Source: DASUPK01 sp963728875 (GTDB taxonomy: Bacteria; Actinomycetota; Thermoleophilia; Solirubrobacterales; 70-9). Taken from it: a stretch of 64,000 bases of DNA. Shown one piece after another: positions 1 through 7,871 of the stretch; position 1 is the stretch's first letter; the number at the start of each line of letters is the position of its first letter. Under the pieces are notes generated by a model, which was given only the letters and a program-made list of their open reading frames with translations, did no database searches and was not told the DNA's origin. Location of the stretch: NCBI GenBank assembly GCA_963728875.1, contig CAVSLJ010000007.1:124001-188000 (forward strand), in the 5' to 3' direction. A program made the translations under genes and the position numbers.

Positions 1-1211
1 CCGAGCCACGGGTAGACGGCGTTGTAGAACTTGTTGTCCTGCGGCTGCAGGCCGATCGCGGAGAGCCAGAGCTGGTACCCGGGCGCGTTCGGGACGCCGC
101 CATGGAGTCGTCTCCATACCCGCGCCCCCTTCTTGCCGGCCGGCGGCGGAGTGATCGTGTCGGTCCACTCGACCGCGTTGCCGCCCTGATCGAGGGTGCC
201 CCAGGGCCCGAGCGTCCCGGCCTGACCGACCGTGCCGACACTGGCCTGGTAGATCTTCTGGTAGGTGCTCGCCTTCAGATGCAAGGGGTTGACCGAGTTG
301 CAGTCGCTCTGGGACACCTGCGCCGGGCACCAGGTCGGGAACGAGGTGCCGTGGTAGATCGACAGCGGCTGCGTCGATGAGTTGGTGACGTCGCCGGTCG
401 TCGGATTGAGCGTCGCCGTGTTCGGCGCCGATGGGTCGGGCGAGAGCTGCGTCGGCTGGTCGAAGAACGTTCCTGGATTGGTCGGGTACTTCCAGTACGA
501 GTACATCCCTCCGCCCGCGGGATCGAAGTAGGCGGCCTTGATCCACTCGTCCTGGCTGGGAATGACGAAGCCGGTGGCCTTGCGCCGGGTAGTTTTCGGC
601 CGGCGCATGTCGTACATCCCGCGTTCGCTGTTCCGCGAGAGCCGCACCTTGTAGATGACGTAGCTGAAGCCACTCGAGCTCACGGACCGCTTCGAGAGGA
701 CCTTGCCGTTGGTGAGCGAGTTGGCGAATCGGGCACTGCGCAGGAAGTTGGCGAAGCCATAGGGCTTGTCGCCCCACTCGGAATAGGCGATCCGGTAGTG
801 CCGACCGGGCGCCGCCTTCCCCTTCAGGGTGATCTGCCCGTACTTGGGCCAGGCCACCGAGCTCTCGTCCGAGCTGAACAGGTTGTGGCGGTTCCGCCCG
901 GCGGGATCGACGGTGTTGAGGAAGGCCACGTACTGGCTCACCGTCACCTCGAGCTTGCCGATCCCGTAGGGGTAGCCCACCGAGCCCACCGTCTGACAGG
1001 GCGGAGACGCCGGCGCCGACGAGCACGACTGGTAGATCGCGTCCGTGAACGGAGTGATCGCGGCGGCCGGGTTGCCCGGCTGCCCGATTTGGGTGATGGG
1101 AATGGTGATCACGGCTCGCTTCGCCGCCTGAGCGCCGGCCGGCCCCGCGAGTGCAGTGAGCGCGGTTGCGATCAGCAGCCCCCCGATCAGACTCCGCCGC
1201 TTACGAGCCAC
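1..1211 (-). CDS. Secreted SUMF1/formylglycine-generating-enzyme-like domain protein, C-terminus beyond window
   Basis: Reading the minus strand from a GTG at 1211 gives an uninterrupted frame of about 403 residues running off the left edge. The N-terminus (MARKRRSLIGGLLIATALTA, then AGPAGAQA) is a clear signal peptide with a probable cleavage after AQA. The body has SUMF1/FGE-sulfatase features: an early segment around YPYGIGKLEVTVSQYVAFLN (the usual 'y.igk.EVT..qy..Fl'), an internal GFVIPSQDEWIKAAYFDP segment (cf. LPTEAEWEKAAR), and GGNAVEWTDT near the edge (cf. GNVWEWT). In this family the fold activates sulfatases or serves as a binding or C-type-lectin-like domain. The catalytic cysteines of true FGE lie further C-terminal and cannot be assessed. 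Exported location argues against a cytosolic sulfatase activator. The domain call is fairly safe; the function is open. Confidence 0.8.
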   Translation of the reverse strand, partial: MARKRRSLIGGLLIATALTALAGPAGAQAAKRAVITIPITQIGQPGNPAAAITPFTDAIYQSCSSAPASPPCQTVGSVGYPYGIGKLEVTVSQYVAFLNTVDPAGRNRHNLFSSDESSVAWPKYGQITLKGKAAPGRHYRIAYSEWGDKPYGFANFLRSARFANSLTNGKVLSKRSVSSSGFSYVIYKVRLSRNSERGMYDMRRPKTTRRKATGFVIPSQDEWIKAAYFDPAGGGMYSYWKYPTNPGTFFDQPTQLSPDPSAPNTATLNPTTGDVTNSSTQPLSIYHGTSFPTWCPAQVSQSDCNSVNPLHLKASTYQKIYQASVGTVGQAGTLGPWGTLDQGGNAVEWTDTITPPPAGKKGARVWRRLHGGVPNAPGYQLWLSAIGLQPQDNKFYNAVYPWL

Positions 1212-1266
1212 CCGGCAACCGTAGAGAGCGTCCCGGCGGCACGCATCCATGCTGGCTACTGGGGAC

Positions 1267-2217
1267 CTAGTGGTAGATCGCGAGCAGGATGCCCACGCTG
1301 GCGACCCAGGTGACCGCCGCGCCGATCATGCCGTAGTCCTCGAGCAGGATCGCGTCGGTCGACCGCGTGTCCTTGCGGTCGTAGATCAAATAGAGGTAGC
1401 GGAAGATCCCGTAGAGCACCGGCGGCAGCGTGCCCAGCATCTTCGATCCGATCAGGGGCGAGTTGACCGCGTAGATCGCGTAACTCATCACCGTCGAGGC
1501 GGTCACCATGGCGACCATCTGGTCGAGGAAGGGGATCGAGTAGTGCTCCAGGACGGGCCTCGACGAGGTGCCGGAGTGGAGCTCGGAGGTCGCCTCCTGC
1601 CGCCGCTTCGTGAAGCCCAGGAAGAGCGCGACCATCCCGGTGCAGAGGAGCAGGAAGGCGGAGGCGTCGGCACCGACGGCGACGGCGCCGGCCAGGACCC
1701 TCAGGACGAAGAGCCCGGCGATCGTCATCACGTCGAGGATCACCTCGTGCTTCAGCACATAGGAGTAGAGCGTCGTGCCCACGCCGTAGGCGAGCACGAG
1801 GCCTCCGACCTCGAGGCCCTCCAGCACGGCCGAGCCTGCGAGGGCCACGACGGCCAGCACGACGGCGAGGGTGATGGCGGTCGGAATGCTGAGCTCGCCT
1901 GCGGCGATCGGGCGAAAGCGCTTCGTGGGATGCTGCCGGTCCTCCGCGACGTCGTGCGCGTCGTTGACCAGGTAGCCCGCCGAGGCGACCATGCAGAACG
2001 CGGCGAAGGTGACGGTCGCGTCGACGACGGCATCGAACTCCTTGAACTTCGCCGAGAAGAGCAGGCCCGCGAAGACGAGGGTGTTCTTGACCCACTCCTG
2101 CGGACGCAGGGCCTTGATCACCGCGCGAACGGGCCCGCGCCGGGGATGTATGGACTCGCCGCCGGTGGGTGCGTGCTCCACCTTTGGCTCGGTCCGCTCC
2201 TGGAGAGCGTCGGCCAT
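1267..2217 (-). CDS. UbiA-family prenyltransferase, decaprenyl-phosphate phosphoribosyltransferase-like
   Basis: Polytopic membrane protein of 316 aa. It has the UbiA Asp-rich motif NDAHDVAED (residues 85-93, followed by HPTKRFRPIAAGELS) and the second motif DVMTIAGLFVLRVLAGA (from residue 162). The start LRPQEWVKNTLVFAGLLFS is characteristic of the mycobacterial Rv3806c group, which transfers phosphoribose from PRPP to decaprenyl phosphate, the first step toward the arabinose donor DPA. Length matches that family (about 300 aa). An in-frame ATG at 2256 would add 13 residues; the 2217 ATG was preferred because the extension adds no conserved sequence. The arabinan-specific role is inferred from the family. 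No other arabinan genes are visible here, so another prenyl-lipid substrate is possible. Confidence 0.85.
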   Translation of the reverse strand: MADALQERTEPKVEHAPTGGESIHPRRGPVRAVIKALRPQEWVKNTLVFAGLLFSAKFKEFDAVVDATVTFAAFCMVASAGYLVNDAHDVAEDRQHPTKRFRPIAAGELSIPTAITLAVVLAVVALAGSAVLEGLEVGGLVLAYGVGTTLYSYVLKHEVILDVMTIAGLFVLRVLAGAVAVGADASAFLLLCTGMVALFLGFTKRRQEATSELHSGTSSRPVLEHYSIPFLDQMVAMVTASTVMSYAIYAVNSPLIGSKMLGTLPPVLYGIFRYLYLIYDRKDTRSTDAILLEDYGMIGAAVTWVASVGILLAIYH

Positions 2218-2328
2218 GAGGGCGCAGGGTAGTGGTCGCGAGACGGCATTCGCCATCAGACCGACGCCGCAATCGCCCGCCCATCGCTGCTCGGAACATG
2301 ATCCGCGAGATACTTCCTCGGGGCCGAA

Positions 2329-2730
2329 ATGACGGCGGACCGAGAGCATGCATCGGCGTTTGTGAACGGCTACGGCCGCAGCTGGGAGACCTGGGACGTC
2401 CCGGCCTTCCTCGAACTGTTCAGCGACGAGGTCGTCTATGTCGCTCACGCCACCGAGGAAACGGTTGTGGGACGAGCGGCGTTGGAGAGCTACCTCCAGA
2501 AGGAGGCGTCGGAGCAGGGTCAGGTCAGCGTTCGCATGGGAAATCCGGTGATCGACGGGGATCGGGTCGCCGCCGAGTTCTGGGTCACCGCGACGAGTGA
2601 GGGCCACGACGCCACCATCGCCGGATGCCTCATCGCCCACCTGGGGGCGGACGGCAGATGCCACTTCTTTCGCGAATACTGGTTCGACGTGGAGGGGCAC
2701 ACCACCGCCTACGAGGGATGGGGTGACTAG
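2329..2730 (+). CDS. NTF2/SnoaL-like small protein 1
   Basis: 133-aa cytosolic protein with the cone-fold pattern of the NTF2-like superfamily: an N-terminal helix region (AFVNGYGRSWETWDVPAFLELFSDEVVYV), a middle 'VVGRAALESYL' segment, and C-terminal strands (CHFFREYWFDVEGHTTAYEGWGD). SnoaL-like proteins include cyclases, isomerases and many binding proteins. Family membership is clear but the substrate cannot be read from sequence. The neighbour 3 bp downstream belongs to the same superfamily, so the two are probably co-transcribed and may derive from a tandem duplication, although identity is low. Divergent from the UbiA gene. Confidence 0.75.
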   Translation: MTADREHASAFVNGYGRSWETWDVPAFLELFSDEVVYVAHATEETVVGRAALESYLQKEASEQGQVSVRMGNPVIDGDRVAAEFWVTATSEGHDATIAGCLIAHLGADGRCHFFREYWFDVEGHTTAYEGWGD

Positions 2731-2733
2731 TCG

Positions 2734-3174
2734 GTGTCTGAGGAGAAATTCGAGGTGGTCAGGGGCTTCTACCGGGCCTTCGACAGGTGGCTTGCCTCCC
2801 TCGAGTCGGATCCTGCAGAGGAGATCGAGCAGTCGGCGGAGCTGGAGGAGATGTTCGATCACCTTGACCCTGATGCCGAATGGGATTGGCCCCTGAGCAC
2901 GGACACCTTCAGGGGCCGCGAGCAGCTCCTGCAGGCGGTGGCGGATTGGTTCGAGACCGTGAGCGCCTGGAGGGTGGAGATCGAGGAGCTGATCGACTGC
3001 AGCGGGGACCGGGTCCTGATGGTCGGACGCGTCGAGGCGCGCGGCAAGGGCAGCGGCACTCCCTTCGCTCAGCACGTTTTCTCGGTGATCACCATCCGCA
3101 ACGGCAAGGTCGCCCGCTTCGAGGACCACACGGAGAGAGCCAGCGCCCTCATGGCCGCGGGGCTCTCGGAGTAG
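2734..3174 (+). CDS. NTF2/SnoaL-like small protein 2
   Basis: 146-aa protein starting at GTG 2734, three bases after the previous stop. It has the SnoaL layout: FEVVRGFYRAFDRW at the N-terminus, an acidic stretch, then DPDAEWDWPLSTDTFRGREQ (the usual 'p..e.....d...GreA' segment), and strands ending in VFSVITIRNGKVARFEDHTER, the typical NTF2-like tail ('v..v..v.dGKI.r...y'). Probably in one transcript with 2329-2730 and possibly with 3188-3721. No catalytic role can be assigned. Confidence 0.75.
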   Translation: MSEEKFEVVRGFYRAFDRWLASLESDPAEEIEQSAELEEMFDHLDPDAEWDWPLSTDTFRGREQLLQAVADWFETVSAWRVEIEELIDCSGDRVLMVGRVEARGKGSGTPFAQHVFSVITIRNGKVARFEDHTERASALMAAGLSE

Positions 3175-3187
3175 GCGGCCGGGACGC

Positions 3188-3721
3188 GTGCGCCCCGACC
3201 TCGACGAATGGCTGCCCGATCCACAGGTGCGCACCCGCCATCGCCTCTCCGCCGCAGCCGACGCCGACCGGCTGTGGCAGGCGGCGGAGACGGTCCGGCT
3301 GCGTGACGCCCCCACCCTGGGACGCGCGGTGCGCTGGCGCATCCCCGGCACCTCGTCGGAGCTCCGATTCCGGGATCTGTTCCGGCAGTACCCGTTCACC
3401 GTGATCGACGAAGGTGCCCGTTGGTCGGTTTCGGGCATGTGCGGGCGAATCTGGACGCTGCGGCGGGACTACCCTCGGATCGAAGGCGCGGACGACTTCC
3501 TGGCCTGGGACCAGCGCGGCACGGTCAGGGTGCTTCTGGCTCACTGGATCGAGCCGGACGGCCCGGGACGAAACGCCCTGGTGAGCGAGGCGCGGATCAA
3601 GCCGGTCAATGGCCGGGCCGGCCTTCGCCTTCGGGCGCTGTGGGCAGTCGTCGGACATCTCGAGCGCCTCATCGGCGGCGAGGTTCTGCGCGTTGCGGCC
3701 CGCCGCGCCGCCCGGGCCTGA
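3188..3721 (+). CDS. Uncharacterised 177-aa protein, possibly SRPBCC/polyketide-cyclase-like
   Basis: Starts with GTG 14 bp after the NTF2-like gene, so it is likely part of that operon. The order of features (RTRHRLSAAADADRLWQAAETVRL, a central 'WSVSGMCGRIW' strand, then 'ALVSEARIKPVNGRAGLRLRALWAVVGHLERLIGGEVLRVA', ending in a long amphipathic helix) resembles START/SRPBCC lipid-binding proteins, in which a C-terminal helix follows a paired-strand sheet. This is a shape resemblance only. No signal peptide and no membrane segment. Convergent with the FAD oxidase gene, whose stop lies 6 bp away. Confidence 0.55.
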   Translation: MRPDLDEWLPDPQVRTRHRLSAAADADRLWQAAETVRLRDAPTLGRAVRWRIPGTSSELRFRDLFRQYPFTVIDEGARWSVSGMCGRIWTLRRDYPRIEGADDFLAWDQRGTVRVLLAHWIEPDGPGRNALVSEARIKPVNGRAGLRLRALWAVVGHLERLIGGEVLRVAARRAARA

Positions 3722-3726
3722 GGCCG

Positions 3727-5361
3727 CTAGGGATCGATCAGCACGCCGGGGTTCAGCACGCTCTTCGGGTCGAGCTCACGCTTGGCGGCCCGCAGCGCGT
3801 CCGCGAACGGGTCGGGTCGCTGCCGGTCGTACCAGGGCCGGTGATCGCGCCCGACGGCGTGGTGATGGGTGATCGTGCCCCCGGCGTCGATCACTGCGTC
3901 CGACACCGCCGCCTTGATCTCGTCCCACTGCGCGACCTCGTCCCCGCGCCTGGCCGGCGCCAGCACGGTGTAGTAGGGAGCCGGCCCGTCCGGGTAGACG
4001 TGCGTGAACCGGCAGCTGATCCGCGGCGAGCCTCGTCCGTCGCCCTTCGTTCCGCTCGCCTCCGCGACCGCGCGTTTTGCGGTCTCCATCACCTCGGCGT
4101 GGAAGCCGGGGAACCGGTCCCAGGTGACCGCGGTCTCGAAGGTGTCGGAGAGGATCCCGCAGGCGACCAGGGAGTCCCTGAGGTACGGAGCGGAGAGGAA
4201 GGCGCTGCGCCAGGCATTGACGGCGTCGTCGCGCTCGGCGGCTGACTCGCGCGCGCCGCCCCGCCGCAGCTCGCCCGGCTCGCCACCGTGGCTGCGGCAG
4301 ATGCCGAGCGCCAGGGTCATGGGCTCCTCGACCGGAACGTGCGCCGACTCGAAGCCGAGCACCAGCAGCGCCTTGCCGGGCGGCCCGGCCGAAGTCGTGT
4401 CCGACTCGACCGGATCGAGCAGCCTGCAGTTGGACGGGTTCAGGCCCGACTGTGAGATCTCCCGGACCGCCTCCGCCCCCGCCGCGAAGTCGTCGTACGC
4501 CACCCCGCACGAGATCTTCTCGGTGGGACGCTCGCGAACCCGCACCCAGGCGTCGGCGATCACGCCGAGGATCCCCTCCGAGCCGATCAGCATCCGGTCG
4601 GGGCTCGGCCCCGCGCCGGAACCGGGGAGCCGTCTGCTCTCCCACTCCCCGTCAAGGGTCACCGCCCGGACCGACTCCACCAGGTCGTCGATGTGGGTCT
4701 CGAGGGTCGCGAAGTGCCCGCCGGCGCGAGTGGCGATCCAGCCGCCCAGGGTCGAGTACTCGAACGACTGTGGGAAGTGACGCAGCGTGAGACCGTGCTC
4801 GCGCAGCTGCTCCTCGAGCCGGGGTCCGGTGGCGCCGGCCTGGATCCGGGCCGCCTTCGAGACCGCGTCCACCTCGAGAACGCGGTCCATCCGCGTCAGG
4901 TTGATGCTGACGACCCCGGGGCACCGATCGCGCATGCGGGGCTCGACTCCCCCGACCACGCTGGTGCCACCGCCGAATGGGATCGCCGCGGCGCGCTCGT
5001 CGGCGCAGTAGTTCAGGACGATGTCCACGTCCCCGGCGGACTCGGGATACGCGACCAGGTCCGGAGGATTCGGGAACTCGCCCCGGAAGCCGCGCACCAC
5101 GTCGCGATAGGCCTTGCCGAGTGAGTGCGCGACCCGGTCGTAGCGGTCGCTCGAGAACATCTCGGCGAAGCGCTTTGGGGGTGAGATGCGCGGCTCGGGC
5201 AGCTCGACCGCGTCGAGCGGAACGGGCTCCTCGATCTCGTCGACCTCGAAGCCGAGCCGGTCGGTCACCGCCCTGGCGATGCCCTCAACCTGGTCGCGCG
5301 GAGGCTGCTGGTCCTCGTAGCCCCAGCCCCAGTGCTTGAGCCGCCGAGCTGCCGTCGCCAC
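3727..5361 (-). CDS. FAD-linked oxidase, alkyldihydroxyacetonephosphate (alkyl-DHAP) synthase homologue
   Basis: 544 aa, GTG start. The N-terminus (LKHWGWGYED) matches the 'WNGWGY.D' start of AGPS. The VAO/PCMH FAD domain carries PFGGGTSVVGGVEP (phosphate-binding loop, about residue 130) and TLGGWIATRAGG...GSEGILGVI. The C-terminal half has CRFTHVYPDG and, importantly, HHHAVGRDHRPW near residue 500; a His-His-His cluster is the signature distinguishing AGPS from D-lactate or glycolate oxidases. AGPS replaces the acyl chain of acyl-DHAP with a fatty alcohol to give alkyl-DHAP, without net oxidation. The fatty-acyl reductase immediately upstream (3-bp gap, same strand) would supply that alcohol. 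Biochemical role inferred from these motifs plus context; many actinobacterial homologues are annotated only as FAD-binding oxidoreductases. Confidence 0.82.
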   Translation of the reverse strand: MATAARRLKHWGWGYEDQQPPRDQVEGIARAVTDRLGFEVDEIEEPVPLDAVELPEPRISPPKRFAEMFSSDRYDRVAHSLGKAYRDVVRGFRGEFPNPPDLVAYPESAGDVDIVLNYCADERAAAIPFGGGTSVVGGVEPRMRDRCPGVVSINLTRMDRVLEVDAVSKAARIQAGATGPRLEEQLREHGLTLRHFPQSFEYSTLGGWIATRAGGHFATLETHIDDLVESVRAVTLDGEWESRRLPGSGAGPSPDRMLIGSEGILGVIADAWVRVRERPTEKISCGVAYDDFAAGAEAVREISQSGLNPSNCRLLDPVESDTTSAGPPGKALLVLGFESAHVPVEEPMTLALGICRSHGGEPGELRRGGARESAAERDDAVNAWRSAFLSAPYLRDSLVACGILSDTFETAVTWDRFPGFHAEVMETAKRAVAEASGTKGDGRGSPRISCRFTHVYPDGPAPYYTVLAPARRGDEVAQWDEIKAAVSDAVIDAGGTITHHHAVGRDHRPWYDRQRPDPFADALRAAKRELDPKSVLNPGVLIDP

Positions 5362-5364
5362 CGA

Positions 5365-7374
5365 CTACCAGTGCACGCCGCGCATCAGGTAGGCGAAGGC
5401 GACGCCCTCAGTGGAGAGCTCCTTCTCCTTCTCGGCGGGCTTCCCGTCGTCCTTGCCCTTCGCGGCGCTCGATTCCGGGAAGAGCTTGTAGGCGGTGTTG
5501 AGGATGGCGTCCGAGGCCTTCGGCGCGACGTTGTAGAGCAGCTCGCCGAAGTTGCCGAGGCGGGTCGCCACCTTCTTCGGCTTGGTGATCATCGCCTTGG
5601 TGATCATCTCGGCGGCCTCTTCGGGCGTGATCGTCGGGAAGGCGTCATACATCTTGGTCGGGGCGATCATCGGCGTCCGCACCAGCGGCATGTGGATCGT
5701 CGTGATGTGGACGCCGTCGTCGACCACCTCGGATGCGACGCAGCGCGACCAGGCATCGAGCGCCGCCTTGGAGGCGACGTAGGCCGAGAACCGCGGCGTG
5801 TTGGTCTGGACGCCGATCGAGCTGACGTTGATGATGTGCCCGCCCTTACGGCCCTTGCTCCGCTTGCGCATGCTGGGCAGCACGCTGAGGATCAGCCGCA
5901 GCGCTCCGAAGTAGTTGAGCTGCATGGTCCGCTCGAAGTCGTGGAAGCGGTCGTAGGAGTTCTCGATCGAGCGCCGGATCGAGCGGCCCGCGTTGTTGAC
6001 GAGGATGTCCACCCGCTCGTGCTGGTCGAGCACCTCCTTAGCCATCCGCTCGACGTCCTCCAGATCCGAGAGGTCGCACTGGTGGATGTGTGCACTCCCA
6101 CCCCCCTCCTCGATCTCGGCCTTGGTCTCCTCGAGCTTCTCCGGCGTGCGCGCCACGAGCAGGACCTCCGCCCCGGCGGCGCCGCACTTGATCGCCGCCG
6201 CCTTGCCGATCCCGGACGATGCCCCGGTGATCAGGACGACCTTGCCGCCGATCGCGCCTGACAGCGAGCGGTCCTTGAAGAGGTCGGGATCGAGATTGCG
6301 CTCCCAGTAGTCCCAGAGCTTGTCGGCGTAACTCGACAGCGGCGGGACCGAGATGCCCGTGCCCTCGAGCGCCTCCTGGGTCTTGGTCGAGTCGAAGTCG
6401 GTCGGATAGTTGATGTAGACGAGCACCGAGCGCGGGATACCCAGGTCGGCGAGCACCTGGTCGGTGATCCGCTTCACCGGCGGCAGCATCGTCAGGCCGC
6501 CCCTGACCTGCTTGGGGATGAAGTCGAACATCCGCGAATCGATCCGCATCACGGCCTCGGGGGCGTGCGCCGCCTTCGCGAAGGTGTTGATCACCTGGCC
6601 GGCGGTCAGCGGGTTCGGATCCGTGAGATGGAACGCCTGCCCATCGAGCCCCTCGATGTGGGCGATGTGATCCATCGCCTTGGCGACGAAGTCGACGGGG
6701 ACGATGTTGATCTTCCGCCCCTCGATCCCGACGCCAGGGAACCACTGCGGCACGGCGTTGCGGGCGCGCTGCAAGAGCTTGAAGAAGTAGTAGGGACCGT
6801 CGATCTTGTCCATCTCGCCCGTCTCGGAGTGCCCGACGACGATCCCCGGCCGGTAGACGCGCCACGGCACTTCGGACTCCTCCCGGACCACGGCCTCGGA
6901 CTCGTGCTTGGTCTGGAAGTAGGGGTGATTGTCGACCTTCTCGGCCTCATCGAACATGTCTTCGGTGAACGTGCCCTTGTAGAGGCCGGCCGCCGCGATC
7001 GAGCTGACCATGTGGAAGTGCTTGGTGTCGAGCTCCTTGGCGAGCTTCACCGCCTCCCGGGTGCCCTCGACGTTGGCGACGCGCTGGCTCTCCGCGTCGG
7101 CGGTCATGTCGTAGATCGCGGCGAGGTGGAAGAAGTGATCGACCTTGCCCTTCAGCTCGGCGATCTGATCGCCGCAGCCGAGGTGCTCCTGGGAGAGGTC
7201 GCCGATCACCGGCACGATCCGGTCGTCGCCGGCGCCCCAGCGGTTCTTCAACTCCTCCAGCCGGCCTCGCGATCCCTCGCGCACCAGGACGTAGATCGTG
7301 CCCTCCCGCTCGAGCAGCTGCTCGACCAGGTTGCGGCCGATGAAACCGGTGGCACCGGTGACGAAGTAGCTCAT
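5365..7374 (-). CDS. Two-domain SDR: fatty acyl-CoA reductase (AcrA/Acr1-like)
   Basis: 669 aa from the ATG at 7374, chosen because GGAGGAG lies just before it; the frame stays open upstream to 7455 but the extension lacks conserved sequence. Domain 1 is an extended SDR/thioester-reductase type (FVTGATGFIGRNLVEQLL at residues 4-21; later YFQTKHESEA and RPGIVVGHSETG). Domain 2, from about residue 378, is a classical SDR (VVLITGASSGIGKAAA, VNNAGRS, FSAYVASKAALDAW with the catalytic Tyr/Lys). This order matches mycobacterial AcrA1 (Rv3391) and related acyl-CoA reductases that make fatty aldehydes or alcohols from acyl-CoA. Transcribed into the AGPS homologue 3 bp downstream. Confidence 0.82.
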   Translation of the reverse strand: MSYFVTGATGFIGRNLVEQLLEREGTIYVLVREGSRGRLEELKNRWGAGDDRIVPVIGDLSQEHLGCGDQIAELKGKVDHFFHLAAIYDMTADAESQRVANVEGTREAVKLAKELDTKHFHMVSSIAAAGLYKGTFTEDMFDEAEKVDNHPYFQTKHESEAVVREESEVPWRVYRPGIVVGHSETGEMDKIDGPYYFFKLLQRARNAVPQWFPGVGIEGRKINIVPVDFVAKAMDHIAHIEGLDGQAFHLTDPNPLTAGQVINTFAKAAHAPEAVMRIDSRMFDFIPKQVRGGLTMLPPVKRITDQVLADLGIPRSVLVYINYPTDFDSTKTQEALEGTGISVPPLSSYADKLWDYWERNLDPDLFKDRSLSGAIGGKVVLITGASSGIGKAAAIKCGAAGAEVLLVARTPEKLEETKAEIEEGGGSAHIHQCDLSDLEDVERMAKEVLDQHERVDILVNNAGRSIRRSIENSYDRFHDFERTMQLNYFGALRLILSVLPSMRKRSKGRKGGHIINVSSIGVQTNTPRFSAYVASKAALDAWSRCVASEVVDDGVHITTIHMPLVRTPMIAPTKMYDAFPTITPEEAAEMITKAMITKPKKVATRLGNFGELLYNVAPKASDAILNTAYKLFPESSAAKGKDDGKPAEKEKELSTEGVAFAYLMRGVHW

Positions 7375-7465
7375 CTCACCCCTCCTCCATCCAAACTGGG
7401 GGGAACTTACACCGCACGCGCCCTCCGCCGCTTGGCCCGAGTGGGCCGAGCGCAATAATCAAGTC

Positions 7466-7747
7466 GTGGGGCTTTTCTACGACCCGGCCAGCAACCTCGA
7501 TCCGAAGCGCGACGAGCGGCTGCGCGCCGCCGCGGCCCGTGTCGAGATCCGGCCCGCCGAGCGCGCGGCGTGGCTTGGGATGCGATCCCTCGCCTGCCCG
7601 GAGTGCGACATGCCGCTGGCGCTGTCCGGGCCGGTCGGCTTCTCCGATGTGATCGCGTGCGCCTTCTGCGAGACGACGGCTCCGACCCGCGAATTCATCC
7701 GGGACAACGGCTGGCCGGCGGTGGACCTGATTGCAAGAATTGGTTGA
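7466..7747 (+). CDS. Small putative zinc-ribbon protein
   Basis: 93 aa, GTG start, divergent from the acyl-CoA reductase. A CPEC(D) knuckle near residue 43 and a CAFC(E) knuckle near residue 64 form a possible four-Cys zinc site. The N-terminus is charged and helical (DPKRDERLRAAAARVEIRPAERAAW). No signal peptide. Ends directly against dispersed-repeat copy A. Could be a regulator or accessory protein; nothing more specific can be said. Confidence 0.6.
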   Translation: MGLFYDPASNLDPKRDERLRAAAARVEIRPAERAAWLGMRSLACPECDMPLALSGPVGFSDVIACAFCETTAPTREFIRDNGWPAVDLIARIG

Positions 7748-7748
7748 C

Positions 7749-7844
7749 GGCTTCGCCATCAGATCGCGGCTGCAAGCGGGCGTCCGACATAAGTCGCTTC
7801 GGGCTTCGCCCTTCGCTCCGAAATAGAACGCCCTGGCAGCCGCT
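7749..7844 (+). repeat. Dispersed ~95-bp palindrome-rich repeat, copy A
   Basis: Begins GGCTTCGCCATCAGATCGCG, contains GGGCTTCGCCCTTCGCTCC, and ends near GGCAGCCGCT. Aligns over its full length with copies at 31553-31644 (reverse), 48561-48656 and 51686-51779 (reverse). Lies between the stop of the zinc-ribbon gene (1 base away) and the kgd start (27 bp away). The most diverged copy: its terminal hairpin is imperfect compared with copies C and D. Confidence 0.85.
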
Positions 7845-7871
7845 TGGGAAGTCATACAGTTAGTTAGGGGA

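Noticed and set aside
1249..2232. 327-aa plus-strand frame antisense to the UbiA gene
   Set aside because: Composition (runs of D, H, R, Q, V) is typical of the antisense of a high-GC gene; the minus strand has strong UbiA motifs.
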